Source of the DNA: Limnephilus marmoratus
Taxonomy: Eukaryota; Arthropoda; Insecta; Trichoptera; Limnephilidae
Length of the DNA: 64,000 nt
Reading direction: 5' to 3'
Assembly (NCBI GenBank): GCA_917880885.1
Contig: OU862909.1
Location: forward strand, 30,874,405-30,938,404
Shown: positions 46,736-59,318 of the stretch, one piece after another
Position numbering within the stretch: the stretch's first letter is position 1
How the letters are laid out: the number at the start of each line of letters is the position of its first letter
Made by a program: the position numbers and the translations under genes
Notes under the pieces: generated by a model
Told to the model about the DNA's origin: nothing
Seen by the model: only the letters and a program-made list of their open reading frames with translations
Database searches by the model: none

Positions 46736-47139
46736 GTCGACTTCATTGAGGAATATAATAAAAGTTATTGCAAATATCACGTCGTGATGGCGGTGTTTAA
46801 TTGGGCAATACTGTTATAACTTTCTCAGGTTAGTATCTAAAAAGGTTAATGATATATATATTATTACAGAACATTTTGGGATGCTGGTATTTCATTAAAT
46901 GTAACATTAATGCCAAGTATTGCTAAACAGATCGTAAAATCAGGTTTTTAAAAGATTATCTTGGTTTTGGTAAATGTTGCAAAAGAAGTAAAAAAAAAAT
47001 AACATTGTGTAACAACTGAATACCAGATGTATCTAGTGCAATTTTTTTTTACTTACCTTATTTCTTTTCTCTTTCATATTCTTTTCTATCTTTACTAACA
47101 ATATAATATTTGTTGATAACACTATGAACATAAATGAAC
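46736..47139. other. AT-rich non-coding stretch
   Basis: Nothing recognised. Confidence 0.4.
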
Positions 47140-47585
47140 TAATTCCTAATTAATGCTTGGTGTGAACCTTCTACGGGTCAGAAGGGATGCGCTCATTGTA
47201 ACACATTTCTTCAGACTAATTCGTGGAAGGTTCGAAAACTCGGCTATCATGGAGAGCATTAGTTTCTATGTTCCCGATGGTTATCTCCGTCATCGACAGC
47301 ATAGACTGTTTTATCTCCCGGCTTGCAGAACTAACTTGCCAATGGTTATGCCAGTCGGGAGAGCTGTCTTGTTGTTAAATAGAATCACTTCGGATATCGA
47401 TATGTTTAATATCAATGAAGCACAATTCAGACAAAAAGCTTTGTTGTTGTTAGTGTGATTGTGCTTCATTGAAATATAAATTACTTAAACCTGTTTAAAT
47501 TTTAAATTAATACTCTTTTAAAACGCATTGAAATTTTATGTTGTAATGTTTTAAAATTAATAAATAATTGAATTGAATTGAATTG
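47140..47585 (+). mobile_element. LINE E, 5'-truncated, with (TTGAA)n tail
   Basis: A C-terminal reverse transcriptase fragment, a short 3' UTR and a TTGAATTGAATTGAATTGA tail ending near 47585. It differs from the hairpin-ending LINEs: I see no two-tier hairpin in its 3' UTR. Confidence 0.75.
47153..47458 (+). pseudogene. LINE E reverse transcriptase C-terminus
   Basis: The ~100-codon open frame contains MESISFYVPDGYLRHRQHRLF, then CRTNLPMVMPVGRAVLLLNR and DIDMFNINEAQFRQK. This order (…I.F..P…R……F..P..RTN….P..R...L.N……D.F) fits the C-terminal tail of a jockey-like LINE protein. No catalytic motif is present. Confidence 0.7.
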
Positions 47586-47819
47586 ATTTCCAGAAAACTT
47601 TTATATTCTACTTTTTTCCTTATGTACCTACTCTCATTATAATTTTTTGTGCCAATTTTATTTTTATTCGTAATTTTTGTATATTTTGATTATAATTAAC
47701 TATCTAGCATTTTTCCGCTTTTTTAGCACGAGCTTTTCTTTTAAAAAACATTGTAAAATGATCTGCAAAAATAAGTCAATGTAATTCTATTCTATTAACG
47801 TGTTTTCATATATACATAT

Positions 47820-47985
47820 ATTTTTAATTTTTTTATTTTATTTTATTTTTTTCTTTTTTTTATTTTAATGGCAATATAAGGATAACGTAAAATTACAAAA
47901 TAAGTAAAAATACCAATATAGTGGTTTGTTTACAGTCCTCCTCACTTGGTATTCCTGTTCCGAGGCGGACTGTATGTTGCTGAAT
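47820..47985 (-). repeat. LINE 3' UTR with two-tier hairpin
   Basis: On the minus strand 47932-47973 folds as ACAGTCCgCCTC-GGAAC-AGG-AATA-CC-AAGT-GAGGaGGACTGT. An A-rich AAATAAAATAAAATA tail follows at about 47820-47865. No coding part was recognised. Confidence 0.7.
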
Positions 47986-49494
47986 GGGTGTAGATTTTTA
48001 TGTCCTCATCTTCTAGTTTCTTGATTTTCATAAAATAACAATAAATAAAATAAAAGTATTAATGTTTGTTGTCTGCAGGTTATATTGGGTTACTTCATAA
48101 TTTTAATGATTTCCTCATCTTCCTGTTTACTAAACCATAATTTTATGTTTTTTTTTCAATTTAATTTAATTAATAAAGAAGTTGGAAAAAGTATATTTGA
48201 ACGGCTAGAGAATCATGTGTTGAGGTTTTTGGTGTTATACAACACTTAGATAATTAGTTGCCTTGAGTAGTGGAACTATGACATCCCCATATTTTGAAAG
48301 GTTTGGAAGCTTTTGGCTGTTCAGACCTCGTCATAAAACCAAGACAGTCATTCTAAACTACATGTTCTGAATAGAGGTCTTCTCACCGGGCGAAACTCGA
48401 AGTTTTCCACTCGCGAAGAAGGAGCAAACAATACCATATTTAATTAGGTGAAAAATACTTACATTAAATTACTCATATCAGGATTTATTCCCGCAATCTA
48501 CGTGTTTAGGGTCAGGCTCGAAGGTTGTCAAAATGATCATTTTCCTCAATTTAATCGTAAAAGGAGTCCTAATTTGGGTACCAAGGACCTTTTAATTTGA
48601 GATTCAAGGAGGAATTTAATTTTTAAAAGGGTATTATTATCGCGGAAAAAGGAACAGAAATGTAATTTCCAACATTTTTAAACATAATGAAGTCTGAAAG
48701 GTTAGAAAATAAAAGCAATACTCAAAATCCACCTCTGAGGGAGATAGCCGAAGAGTAACGAAAAAAATCCAAAATTATAAAAATATTATGGCAGAGATAA
48801 TCGTATTTATGATCCTTACCAAGAAATTATCTCGACGAAATCTACATAAAGCTCATGGTCCACTTTTGGTCTAGGAAAAAGCTGCGGCCTAATTTTGAAA
48901 ACTCTAAGTGAAAAATAAGTATGTACGAGTACCTACTACGTTAATTTAAGTTGAAATTATTTCATTAGTCTAGAATTAAGTCATTACCGCATTACATTAT
49001 TTCGGTTGTTATAAATACACAATTATTCGATTATTAATAACCACACGCACCCAAGATATCAACAAGTGAGTTTGTACCACAGTTAAAATAAGTGGTGTTA
49101 CAATCGGTGTGATCACGTTTAAAAATTCATAATTGCCACCATTTTTAAGTTTCGAAATTCTACGGGAACAAGACGGGAAGGGCTTCTTTAACTAGAACAA
49201 AGAAGAAAACGCGTTGCCGTAATAATAAAAAAGGGATTCCAAATTCGCAAACAATCTCACATGCAGTACCCCGCATGGCAATAACCAGCCTAAACCTAAA
49301 CATATTATAATATACAGTGATCGGAAACTCGTAGTACAAGCGAGAAACTGGTACATCACATTTGGACTCAATTTTTTGGCACAGCTTCTTCTGATTTGAG
49401 CTTTTTTTAATAGCGTTTTCGAGTAAATCGAGTCTGAAGTTGAAATTTGTTTAAAATAAAAAATATATCTTACCTCTCAGATAATTTTTTTTTG
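47986..49494. other. AT-rich non-coding stretch
   Basis: No gene supported. Confidence 0.4.
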
Positions 49495-49510
49495 GGTTCT
49501 CTGTGTGATT

Positions 49511-49620
49511 CAAATTCACCAGTTTCGGTCGTACTTATCTTCAGACAAGTCCAAAGATGGTGTCAACAAGCTGAAACCGGTTGCGGTCAAAAAATAAATT
49601 AGTGGAAATAAATTTTACAT
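49511..49620. mobile_element. Inverted pair of Penelope-type hammerhead-like segments
   Basis: On the minus strand CTGAAGA (49544-49538) is followed by a GAC/GACC-type stem and GAAACTGG. On the plus strand CCAAAGA (a changed CTGAAGA), stem II, GAAACCGG-TTG-CGGTC (49573-49588) and AAAAAATAAATTAGTGGAAATAA match the minus-strand segment at 61214-61251. The two halves face outwards from about 49547. Confidence 0.6.
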
Positions 49621-49689
49621 GTTTACGACGTGTGCCGAACACAGCCGATGAGGGAAGTGTAATATTTGTTTATTTGTAATATTTAATTC

Positions 49690-50588
49690 CATATAGCAAG
49701 AGCTCGCCAGACAAAACTTAGCTAGCAAGTTAGAAGGACGTGTATCAAGCAAAGAATGGACGGTTAACACGAGAGTGTTTTCTCTTGGAGTAAGAATAAC
49801 CTCGTCGAATTTAACGTTTCAAAGACCCAATCATGTTTGATAACGTCTAAAATGGGTCGAAATGAAAATCTAGTCTCCTTCAACGGAAGCAATCTTCCGA
49901 AGAGGACCTCCATCGATATGCTTGGTGTAACTCTAAGTGACCGGCTCAGGTACGGGGGCTCCATCGAAACCAGAGTTAAGTTAGCCTCTCAGAAACTGGG
50001 CGTACTGTAAAGGGCCCACAGATACTTTAATAGTACACAACTGCTAACCCTGTACAAGTTGCAAGTGCGCCCCACGGTTGAATTTGGCAGCCACCTCTGG
50101 TATGGAGCTCCAAAACACCTAAAAAAAAAACCTTGACTCTGTGCAGAAACGGGCGGCCCGTTTGACAGATTCTCCCAACAGACGGACTGCAATCTTTAGA
50201 GCACACGCGTCAGGTGGGAATGCTGTCCTTGTTCTACCGGTAATACAATGGAATATGCTCCGAGGAACTAGCGTCATTGATCCCCTCGGCACCGGTGCAT
50301 AGTCGGGAAACACACCAAACACGCGCCCAACATTTGTACACGGTTGACATTAGTCACATGAGAACGGGTCGTTTCTATGACTCGTTCTTGAGTTCAACGG
50401 CTCGGCTGTGGAACGATTTGCCGGCCTCTGTGTTTCCTCCCTCCCACAACATGGGTCTCTTCAAGACCCGTGTTCACTCCTTCCTTTCCTCAAAAGAACC
50501 CTCCACACAGCATCTTCAAAGATGACATAGGCCCTGAGGGAAGTTATTTTCCTCAGGGCCTCCTGTGTGGAGTTAATGTAAAAAAAAA
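49690..50588 (+). mobile_element. LINE J (jockey-like), 3' third
   Basis: The best copy of a family with pieces at 6590, 17035, 21105 and 54440. It runs from mid reverse transcriptase to a short 3' UTR with two nested stems, CTCCACACAG/CTGTGTGGAG (50501-50510/50563-50572) and GGCCCTGAGG/CCTCAGGGCC (50530-50539/50551-50560), then poly-A. The 5' boundary is approximate. Confidence 0.85.
49790..50525 (+). pseudogene. LINE J reverse transcriptase C-terminal part, broken
   Basis: Plus-strand blocks: VEFNVSKTQSCLI, IDMLGVTLSDRLRYGGSIE, LASQKLGVL with a TAA inside the following codons (near 50008), RAHRYFNSTQLLTLYKLQVR, TVEFGSHLWYGAPKHL, a shift at the A10 run near 50121, then RAARLTDSPNRRT. The C-terminal frame 50277-50525 reads HMRTGRFYDSFLSSTARLWN and LPASVFPPSHNMGLFKTRV. 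The order and motifs fit jockey-type LINE proteins common in insects. At least one stop and one frameshift make it inactive. Confidence 0.85.
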
Positions 50589-51405
50589 TCCTCTTAAACT
50601 ATATTTGTTTTGGGCTTAACAACAATAAACAATCACTGTGATGTAAAGAACCAAAGTCTTTTAATCAAATAACATAGTACTGAGATAAGATCCAGTTCTA
50701 AAGACCAATATCAATGGAGACATTACAGTAACATTAACGCCGCGCCGTTTCCACGCACGGGTAGCCACAGCGGATGGACCGCCAAGCAACTTGGTCTTGA
50801 CATACTCATTGCTTCATTCAATAAAATTCAAGTACAACTTGAAAAAAAATATACATGTAATTAATTAACAAATATGTTATCATGCATTTGGGGTGAGTCA
50901 AAATTGTAAGCAGAACTGTTGGTGCATATAATGTGGGTTTACATAGTATAAATAACAACTTTTGAACGCTGAAAACGAGTTAGCGGACAACCAACATAAA
51001 CTCGCGATATTATTAAGCAAGGGTTAAAGGAATGCCGGTGTTGTAACTTGTAACCCCGCGCATAACGACTAAATTATGCACGTCAGCAAGATGTTCATTA
51101 AATTAGAGGAAACATAGCAGAGACGGAGTGTCCCGTCATCTGCAAAGAGAGCCGAACTAACCGAATGCACCGCTGCCCCCCCCCCCCTCCCCTCCCCCTG
51201 GCCGAACTTCATCATCCCGCTGCGGAAAGGATTAAACAACCACAAAATGAGAATTAAAACAAAGTAGCCATAAACCGAAAAAAGCGGTATGTTTGTAAAC
51301 ATCATGCTATGGTAGGTAGTAGGGTGAAAATTGTAGAATAAAGGATAAAGCAAATCAAGACTTAATCTCAAGTAATTAACTAGGTACACTGGGCGCGAGG
51401 TTATT
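50589..51405. other. Non-coding stretch
   Basis: A C-rich run of C10-TCCCCTCCCCC type at about 51177-51200. Nothing else recognised. Confidence 0.4.
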
Positions 51406-51407
51406 CT

Positions 51408-53191
51408 TTAAGCCCTTAGGCTAATTTTTACGGTTCTCGAAACAACTCGTACAGGTCTCATAGAAGTCGTTGTGTCTCCCTTACTATCATGGTTAGAAAT
51501 ATAATCTAAACGGTATTAGAAAGAAAAAACACCAAGCTGTTATTTGTTATGTTCAAATCTGAAAGTTAAGCGCTAAATAATTAAAATGTATAGCTTTATG
51601 AATCCAGAGATTCCGACAGCAATTCGAAAAATAATTATGAAACTTTGGAAATTTTTTATTATTTTTTTTTACAAGAAAAGACGAAAAATTTAGTTAACGA
51701 TAACGTTTATAACACATCTGCCTAATAAAATATGTGTGTTTTTTAACGTTTTCAGTAATTTAAGTAGGCCATTTTCATTTTTTTTTATAGTTTGGCAAAT
51801 AAGTGTAGAAATTAAATCAATTGGAACTAAACGTGTTCATTACTATGGCAACACCGAATTATATGACGTTTCCTATGGCTGTCATGTTAACGCGTGTTAC
51901 GGTTGATTTATTGTCTTAAATCTGAGTAGAATATCGCTGATTTGATAATATTTTTATTCATTGTTTGCCTGAAATTAATTAAAATGAATAAATTATTACA
52001 TAGTGGTACAAGAGGGATTATATTCTGCGTTTTTCAACGCTGCCTAGCCGAGTGTCACGCGAAGAAGCTTCTGTCCGATTTAGAAGATGTTTAGAAACGA
52101 ACTGCAGAAATGAATGGTACGTAGTATAGTTTGTTTAATAAATTTCATTAGTCTTACAAGATTTATGCCAATTTTCGAGCGATAATAACCATTACAATCT
52201 GATTTGAGGTTACGTTAAAAAATTCGAATTTGACATTTCAATTTGACAGTTAATATGCGGCCACAGGAAAAAGGGAATAACTCAATAAAAAATAATAATA
52301 TGCAACTTCTTTAAACTCGTAGAAAAGTTACTTTTTTCTCGTTTTCTCTTTTTTTCTTTCTAAGTGAATATTATCTAGTGTGTGTTTTTAAAACTACCTT
52401 CTATAATAATAATTTTAATGATGTTTTTCACACACAGGTAAATCTGAAACAACGGTAAGACGAATCGTCAAGGAAGGGGAAAAGGCAGATGGAAAATTTG
52501 AAACACCGGGAAAACGGAAAATGGGCATAATAATAATATGTAATAGCATAAGTGCTGATGATTGGAAAAATTGTTGCAAACACGTGATGAAAATTGAGGC
52601 AGAATATTATGCATGAGGCAGTACTATAAATGATGATATCGATGAACTGCGTTTAGATGAAGATGAAGATACGGAAAAAGAAGAATCACACGAGGACAAA
52701 GACAATAATTACATGTCGGGTGTTGAATTAATAGACTTAAATTTTTAAGTACCTACGTTTTTATATCGAAATAAACACCCACTTAAAACTTGTTTGGTTT
52801 TATTTTGCTTCTATTAAATTACAGTTTTTTGTGCAAATTTTTTGAAAATACAAATACGCTATGAAATATGCATTTTGCCAGAAGTGTTTTTTTAAAACAT
52901 ACGTTCTTTGTCTTATGAGCCATCTTGGTGTTGCCATTTAAAACTAGAAAACGATCGCAGCGCCATCATTTATTTTCTACACTTTCTTGCCAAACTGTAC
53001 GTTTGCATTCGAAATTTTTATACTTCAAAAATTATATGTTTATTTCGATTTATGAAATTCAAAAGCGTATTTTATCACCTTTCAAAAATCGTTTTCGGAT
53101 ATGTTCAGAAATATTCCATTTATTTGGATTTTATTGCAAAGCGGAAATATTTTGACCATCTTACAAAATATGGTCGAGGCCTAAGGGGTTA
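51408..53191 (+). mobile_element. Transposon relic with TTAA-flanked ends (candidate)
   Basis: TTTAAGCCCTTAGGC at 51408 and GCCTAAGGGGTTAA at 53177-53191 are inverted and abut TTAA. A second inverted pair lies inside: ATGGCAACACC at 51845-51855 against GGTGTTGCCAT at 52927-52937. Which pair is the true terminus is unclear. Between them lies a broken transposase-like gene with an intron. Confidence 0.5.
51984..52748 (+). pseudogene. Transposase-like gene relic, two exons
   Basis: Exon 1 (51984-52116) reads MNKLLHSGTRGIIFCVFQRC and, after one in-frame stop, KRTAEMN. A canonical GTACGT...CACACAG intron (52117-52437) follows, and the frame continues in exon 2 as GKSETTVRRIVKEGEKADGK, then FETPGKRK. 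Further on DDWKNCCKHVMKIEAEYYA, a stop, and an acidic tail ending IDLNF at 52748 with AATAAA downstream. The N-terminal helix-turn-helix and the C-terminal DDWKN..HV.KIE block are both typical of arthropod DDE_3-type (Tc1/IS630-like) transposases from memory. The catalytic DDE domain between them is deleted. Confidence 0.65.
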
Positions 53192-54435
53192 ACGAGGCCA
53201 ACTATTGTGTGCCACACCGTGGAAAGGATTCAACAGCAATAAAAATAGAATAATTACAACAATGCAATTAATGGCAAAAAATGTTGAACAGTTTTAAACA
53301 TTCAGTTGTTCTATCTCCGAACATAATCCCGACGAATGAACTATTTACATTTTGAACCAAAGTAAACAGTACGGGAACCTATTTTAAACACAGAAAACAA
53401 CTTGTTTAAAGTAATGATTACAAACAGTCGTGCATCATCACGCGAATAAGAGCAGGAGGAATTTGTTTGACGAATATTAAAGAAAATTCCGAATGTTTCA
53501 GAAATAAAATTCAGCATTTATTTTGGAAGCGGAATTTTAACAAGGGGAAACTCTTCAGATTAAATTCTCTTTCTTACGCTTATCTCCCGAAAAGCGGGGA
53601 AAACTGGGTCGTAAAATATACAAAAACTCCCGGGATATGAAGGTTTCCTTCTATTAAAGATGTGACAGAGACTGAATGTGCCATTCATTAGGTAGTCGAG
53701 CTTTTTGTTTCTCTAATTCAGCTGTCAAACGCACAAGTACAATATTACCTACCTAAATTCGGAGGCGTGTTTATTTGTTGCGTCCTTTAACTTTACGGAT
53801 TAGCCTACACAATATCTGCTTCTTTGGAGATTTGAAGGGAAGCTTTTAGTTCAAATATTGTACGAGCAGAAGCAAAATAATTACTGTTTATAATAGGAAG
53901 CGTGCTTACGAACAGAATAATTTCTAATTAACTAAAGACTTAAGCTATTAAAATACAAAATATTTTACACCTCGACAGACTCTCGTTTTACAAGCAAAAT
54001 ATGTATTTTAGGCCTGTATACAATGGAACGAAATACGTACGAATCTCACACATACGCGTAAACAAGTGTCCAGTTAAAACAACGGACTAAAAATATAGAC
54101 CCCAAAAGGTAAGTTATGGCACACAATTAAAAGGAGTTTCAAGCCAATTCATTCCAATAATTCTGAATTTTACGAGGGCGTTAAAGCTAACATAGTATGC
54201 CCATTCAAGGTCCAAATTGGTGGGTTATTGTACGTATTGCATCCCAAACTTCCAAAGTAAAACAAATAAAAAAAAAGTTTTTTTATGATATTCCACATAC
54301 GTTGATGAATTTTAATGCTAATTAAACAAAACATTGGCTCATCAATCACTAGTGAATTTTAAGAATCACGTTTAATAAGTGGGTGCAAAAATTTATACCA
54401 AAACGTAATTATTATGAGGTTGGCCAGATACACTC
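53192..54435. other. AT-rich non-coding stretch
   Basis: Nothing recognised. Confidence 0.4.
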
Positions 54436-54439
54436 GAGT

Positions 54440-54970
54440 CAAATTCCGCAGAGAAAAATACTCTCTCTTTCAACGGAAGCAATCTTCACAACAAGCCTTC
54501 TATTGACATACTTGGAGCCTTAAGTGACCAGCTCAGGCGAGGCGGATTTATTGAAGCCCGACTCGAGTTAGCCTCTCGACTACTAGTACTGTACTTGTAC
54601 CTACAAAGTTGTACAGTGCGGAGAGCCCGCAGATACTGCCCAATACAGGCAAATCATGGTTGACCTAATACAAAACGCAAATGTGTCCCACTGTTGAGTT
54701 GCTGATTTAAAAACCTCAACTCATGCTCTAACTCTATGACCATTCAAAAAACTCCACTTATTGGACGGATTTTAACTGTCGGAACACAGACTAGTGCAAT
54801 TAGTTCTCCAAGTAGGAAAAATGGCAATAAAGGTGTTACAGGGAACTAGCAGTATTGCTGCACATTCAGAAGAGACGCCAGACTGATGTCCACCATTCGT
54901 GCAACGGGTCGTTTTTACGACTCATTCCTATAATCAACAGCTCGACTCGACAATTGGATTTGCATTTTTA
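54440..54970 (+). pseudogene. LINE J reverse transcriptase fragment, heavily decayed
   Basis: Parallels 49870-50430 block by block: TTTCAACGGAAGCAATCTTC, ATTGACATACTTGGAGC, AGTGACCAGCTCAGG, GAGTTAGCCTCTCG, and CGTTTTTACGACTCATTCCT near 54920. Several indels; no open frame longer than a few dozen codons. Confidence 0.75.
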
Positions 54971-57200
54971 ATAGAAAGGCTGAAACGCTGTGCTCACACT
55001 AAGAAAGAATAACCATAAAGAAAAATAAGAAATTATTACAAAAAAAAATCTAAAAATATCAGATGAAAATGTATTTTGGTAAGGTACGCGCATTTGTTCA
55101 GTTGGTCACAATAATCAGTGGAAGACGAAAATAAAATGACCATTTTCAAACATTCAAAACACAACTCATACCCAAAGATCACACAGCATACCTTTGCTCA
55201 TAGAGTAATACACGCCACTTACGTGGGTTTCCCCTGAAACTTTCAAACCTTTCCGGACAGATTTACGAAAAAGATTTAAGGACGAAGTATTTTGTAGTAA
55301 ACATTGATTTAAAAAGGCTAATCCTCTCCGCGTATCGAAAAAATCATCCCTTACCCCAATTTGTTTTCAATTTAGCCTATCCGATGTTTGCAGCTTTAGC
55401 AGCATGGCTCCGCGGATCCGGCGTGAGGTTGATATGAGCCATTTAATCACGAGGGGCGAAGAACGGGCGACCGGGGAAATGAGAAAATTATTAAATTAAA
55501 ATGGCTCAACCACCCAACAAACCTACCCCAACCCGGGAAGAGCGCCGACTGCCGACTAAACTCCACATTATTTTATAGGTGGAGCGAGCAGCGAGTAGGT
55601 ACCGGCACCTTTCCCAGCAGAATTGCTGTGCAAAGATTCAGAATTCAACGGGTTAAAACAGTACCCACCAGTATGAATTAATAGGTTATTTAATACAATA
55701 TCATTTTTATTGATCAAAAAATAAAATTGAATTCGTATAATTCCCAGTTCCTATGGGTTATCCATGAAAATATTAGTTGATCATTTTTCGATTTTGAAAT
55801 TTCTTTCTATGAAAATACAAAAAGGATGAGGTGAAATTGAGGTGTGTATTCATTATTGATGGTTTGATTATATTTGAAATGGATTAAATACAGAACATAA
55901 GTCATAACCATTTTTAATACAATATCGTAGTTTGAAAATAAAATGTCGATGGCTTTACTCAATGATACTTGAAGTATACGCGGTAATTAAGTACATATAT
56001 TTGCGTTTTTCTCGTAGAACTATAAATTTTACAAATATTACTTAATTAAGTGCTCCAAATAAAGATATTCACACAAATTATGGAAAATATTTGCTCCATG
56101 AACGTACAACAAGGCATGATTTGAAAGTCGATAAAGGGTGTCCGTAAAGTTCTACATTTAGTAAACAGAATAATAGGCTAAGATAAGAGTTGAAGTGTTT
56201 TACTTTGACTTTCGAGTTTTATCGTCAAATGTACGTCATGTAAATATATTCGTTTAGGAAACCCCTTCGAAACTTTGTAATTTCTTCGTTGACAAAGAAA
56301 CTCGCATCAAATTCAGTCAGCAAATAAACTTTTTATGTGCATGAAAAAGTGTTAAATTTAGACGAAAAACTCTTAGTTTTCACAATTTACGTAGGTCCTT
56401 TGTAGGTAGTTATGATCGCTTGAGTCGTCACATCACCATATTTTTTTAAGCAAATAACGATAAAATAAGTATTTCGAATAGCTCCCACTGGGAAAAGAAA
56501 TTTAAAACAGCCGTGTTCAATTATTTCTTTAAGAATAATTTCAGTTTCTCGCCAGCGTGAAAAAATAGAATTATGGAAGTAGCGGGAGAGCGAAAAATTT
56601 AAGTCGCAAAAAGTCCAGGTTTTGGCGACGCTTTTAATTCCGAAATTCCGAACGAGTCGGGAAATTTTGAGAAAACATTTGAAAATAACACGATAGTACT
56701 GCGAGTTATTGATCAAACATAACTTCTTGTCGTATTTTAAAACAGAAAATGATCGTAATATGGATTTTCATGTAACTCAGACAAACAATCTTATATTTAG
56801 TATCTATTCTGCAAAGAGCAACCTTGTCTTGCGAACTAACAAAATTTTCTTATTTGCATTCTGTAGCATTGAACTCATGACCTTGCGAAAATTACAAGTC
56901 CTTGGGTTTGACACTGAGGCGCCTCTACCAACTGTATAATTTATGTAGCTAGACAAAAAGATGAATGAGACTTTAGGTAAACAATGGAACAATCTCCTAT
57001 CAATTGCCATCTATGTTAGCGGCATAAAAAAATACGCATAAAAAAATATAAACATGTTTTATGATGATATCAAAATAATATTGGACATAATAAAGCGAAT
57101 TTAATTTTGTAAACAGGTATGTATGTATTGTAAAGAAGAAACAATATTTAGAGAAGTCCATTTTCTTCGTATGGAAGGTTTCAGCAAATCATTAGCAAAC
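54971..57200. other. Long non-coding stretch with one GC-richer patch
   Basis: The patch at 55385-55500 (GGCTCCGCGGATCCGGCGTG, GGGGCGAAGAACGGGCGACC) has no repeat partner here. No gene supported elsewhere. Confidence 0.4.
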
Positions 57201-57249
57201 AACTCAGCCAAAAGTCAAAAATGTATATATTCTTATATCGTCACGTTCT

Positions 57250-57520
57250 TACTTATATAGGTAATAGGTGTAGACATCGCTTAGCATACGGAGTCCAGAA
57301 ACAAACACACAACCGATTTTCATCAAACGTGGGTTGCGTGGTCCCAAAAACTAATACCTCATTAGCTCAACGACAATTCTGGTTCATCGCTCCTAAAATA
57401 TATAACGCTCTGAGTACTGACATAAAGTCAAGTAATTCTAAATCACTTTATATAACACGTGTACAACATTGGATTTTTGAAAGGGGACGAGCGCACTTAA
57501 AAAAATACACGAGTTCTTAA
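57250..57520 (+). pseudogene. LINE F reverse transcriptase C-terminus
   Basis: Open frame with TSLAQRQFWFIAPKIYNALS, aligned to TRLAQRHITYIAPKLFNSIP of the LINE at 61413. It ends HWIFERGRAHLKKYTSS. No catalytic residues. The upstream part is not recognised, so the element boundary is uncertain. Confidence 0.75.
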
Positions 57521-57896
57521 CACTACATTTTAATTATTAATTTGTGCATTTCAAATTTCAATTTCAATTTTTATTTCTATTTTTCTTCAATATATTATTA
57601 TTACTTTTATCTCTTAATTTTTCACCTAACTTTATTTATGTTTTAATTTATATACATGTTTTAATTTATACATTTATATAGAATACATGAGTTCTTAACA
57701 CTAAATCTTTATTATTGTTTCCGAATTCCAAAATTTAAATTTGAATTTTCATTTTTAATTTTTCTTTAAAATATGATTTTTTTTTCTTTATCGTTCACTT
57801 ACTTTTATTATTTCTTAATTTTTATTTAGTATATTTATTATCTGTTTCAATAGAATAGTATTTTTTAATTCTTTTTGAAAATATTAAATGTGTGAC

Positions 57897-57931
57897 TACC
57901 ACAACACGGGCATTATTAGCCAAGTGTGGTA
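57897..57931 (+). other. LINE F 3' two-tier RNA hairpin
   Basis: TACCACA-ACACG-GGC-ATTATTA-GCC-AAG-TGTGGTA. Confidence 0.72.
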
Positions 57932-58015
57932 ACGAAAAAAAAAAATAGAAATCTGTAAGAAAAAAAATGAAATAAAAATAAATTAAAAATTAAAAAAAAT
58001 AAATAAAAAGACACG

Positions 58016-58980
58016 GTCGATTTCAAGTGTTAAAGTGGTTTTTATTTATTTTGTGAATAATTTTATAAGAAAGAAAAAAAATTTAATCAAGGGAAACTAT
58101 CACAAACAATCTAAACCACAAATATATATATTTTAAAAGTTGTTTCTTACATGCGTTCCATACATTTATAATGGAAAAATATTTTTTTGGTAGATTGCGC
58201 TTATACGTATATGTATAAGCGTATAATATACATATTTTGAAAGGCAATTAATGTTTTATTTTAGTTCTACTCAAGCGAAAATATAGGAAAAGCTTCAATT
58301 TATACAAAGTATATTATTTAGGATTCGTACTACACCGAGTAGTAGTAAAGATTAATCAAAAATAGTGATATACTTATATAAATAGTGATATTCTGACCAT
58401 GGAATATGGAATACGCGGCTGTACACCAATCAAATTCAATTAACTTCTGGTTGAACTCAAGATGCCTTCCAACGATACCAGCACATGAATACACTTCATC
58501 GACGTAGGTACTCCCGTGGTTCGGCATTTTTACACATAATACGCAGAATCAATACACTTTATATAGATTCGTAAGGGATCTGTCCTCGGGAATGTTCTGA
58601 ATTTGTTCTAGGCCTTCAGCAATATGAAATTACAAAATAACTTCGCTTGAGTAGAAAACTTCGATATATGGCGCCTTTGCACGACATAGGCCAATAATGC
58701 AATAAATATTAAATGTAGAATTAATTTTACTGTTTTCACAAAGCATCATTGCAGTTTATTACATTTTTTTATTGATGCATAGAAAATCACACAGATTTTG
58801 TAAATACACGTGCCTGTCGAATGCTAAGGATAATAAAAGCCAATTTATGGATAGGTTTAATATTCCGCGCACATTATAGTGCCAAGCAATACACACTTCA
58901 AAGCAGTAATAAACTACCATATGATACCAGCTGTTGAAAAACGAAGCGTATATAAATTATAATATACTCAAACATAATAA
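58016..58980. other. AT-rich non-coding stretch
   Basis: A small palindrome GCTTATAC-GTATAT-GTATAAGC is at about 58198-58219. Nothing else recognised. Confidence 0.4.
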
Positions 58981-59046
58981 AAAAAAAATTAAATGTGAAT
59001 TTATTTATTTATCTATATAAGGTATGTTTACATTACATTATTCGAT

Positions 59047-59083
59047 GCCTGTCTCACTAGGGTATACCTGTGTTGAGACAGGC
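59047..59083 (-). other. LINE D2 3' two-tier RNA hairpin
   Basis: The minus strand reads GCCTGTCTCA-ACAC-AGG-TATAC-CCT-AG-TGAGACAGGC: a 10-bp perfect outer stem. Confidence 0.78.
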
Positions 59084-59318
59084 GTAGAGGTACATAAATG
59101 AGTATCATACATAAGAATATTTAATTATAACATAAGAATATTTAAGGTAAGATACATACTGATTTATATATACAATTCAAACAGAAATATCATAAAGAGA
59201 GCATTATATAGGTGAAGGAAGAGAAGAATCTATATAGGGAGTTATATTATACATATAGGATTTTACTATTTTAAGTTCTTTAATAGGGGTAAGGACATAC
59301 GTGAGATGGTAATTCTGT

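Larger units (their letters stand above)
57221..58015 (+). mobile_element. LINE F, 5'-truncated copy
   Basis: C-terminal protein fragment, a long AT-rich 3' UTR with the two-tier hairpin at 57897-57931, and an A-rich tail to about 58010. ACA(C/T)GAGTTCTTAACACTA occurs twice, about 175 bp apart (57510 and 57685), indicating a partial 3' UTR duplication. Confidence 0.78.
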
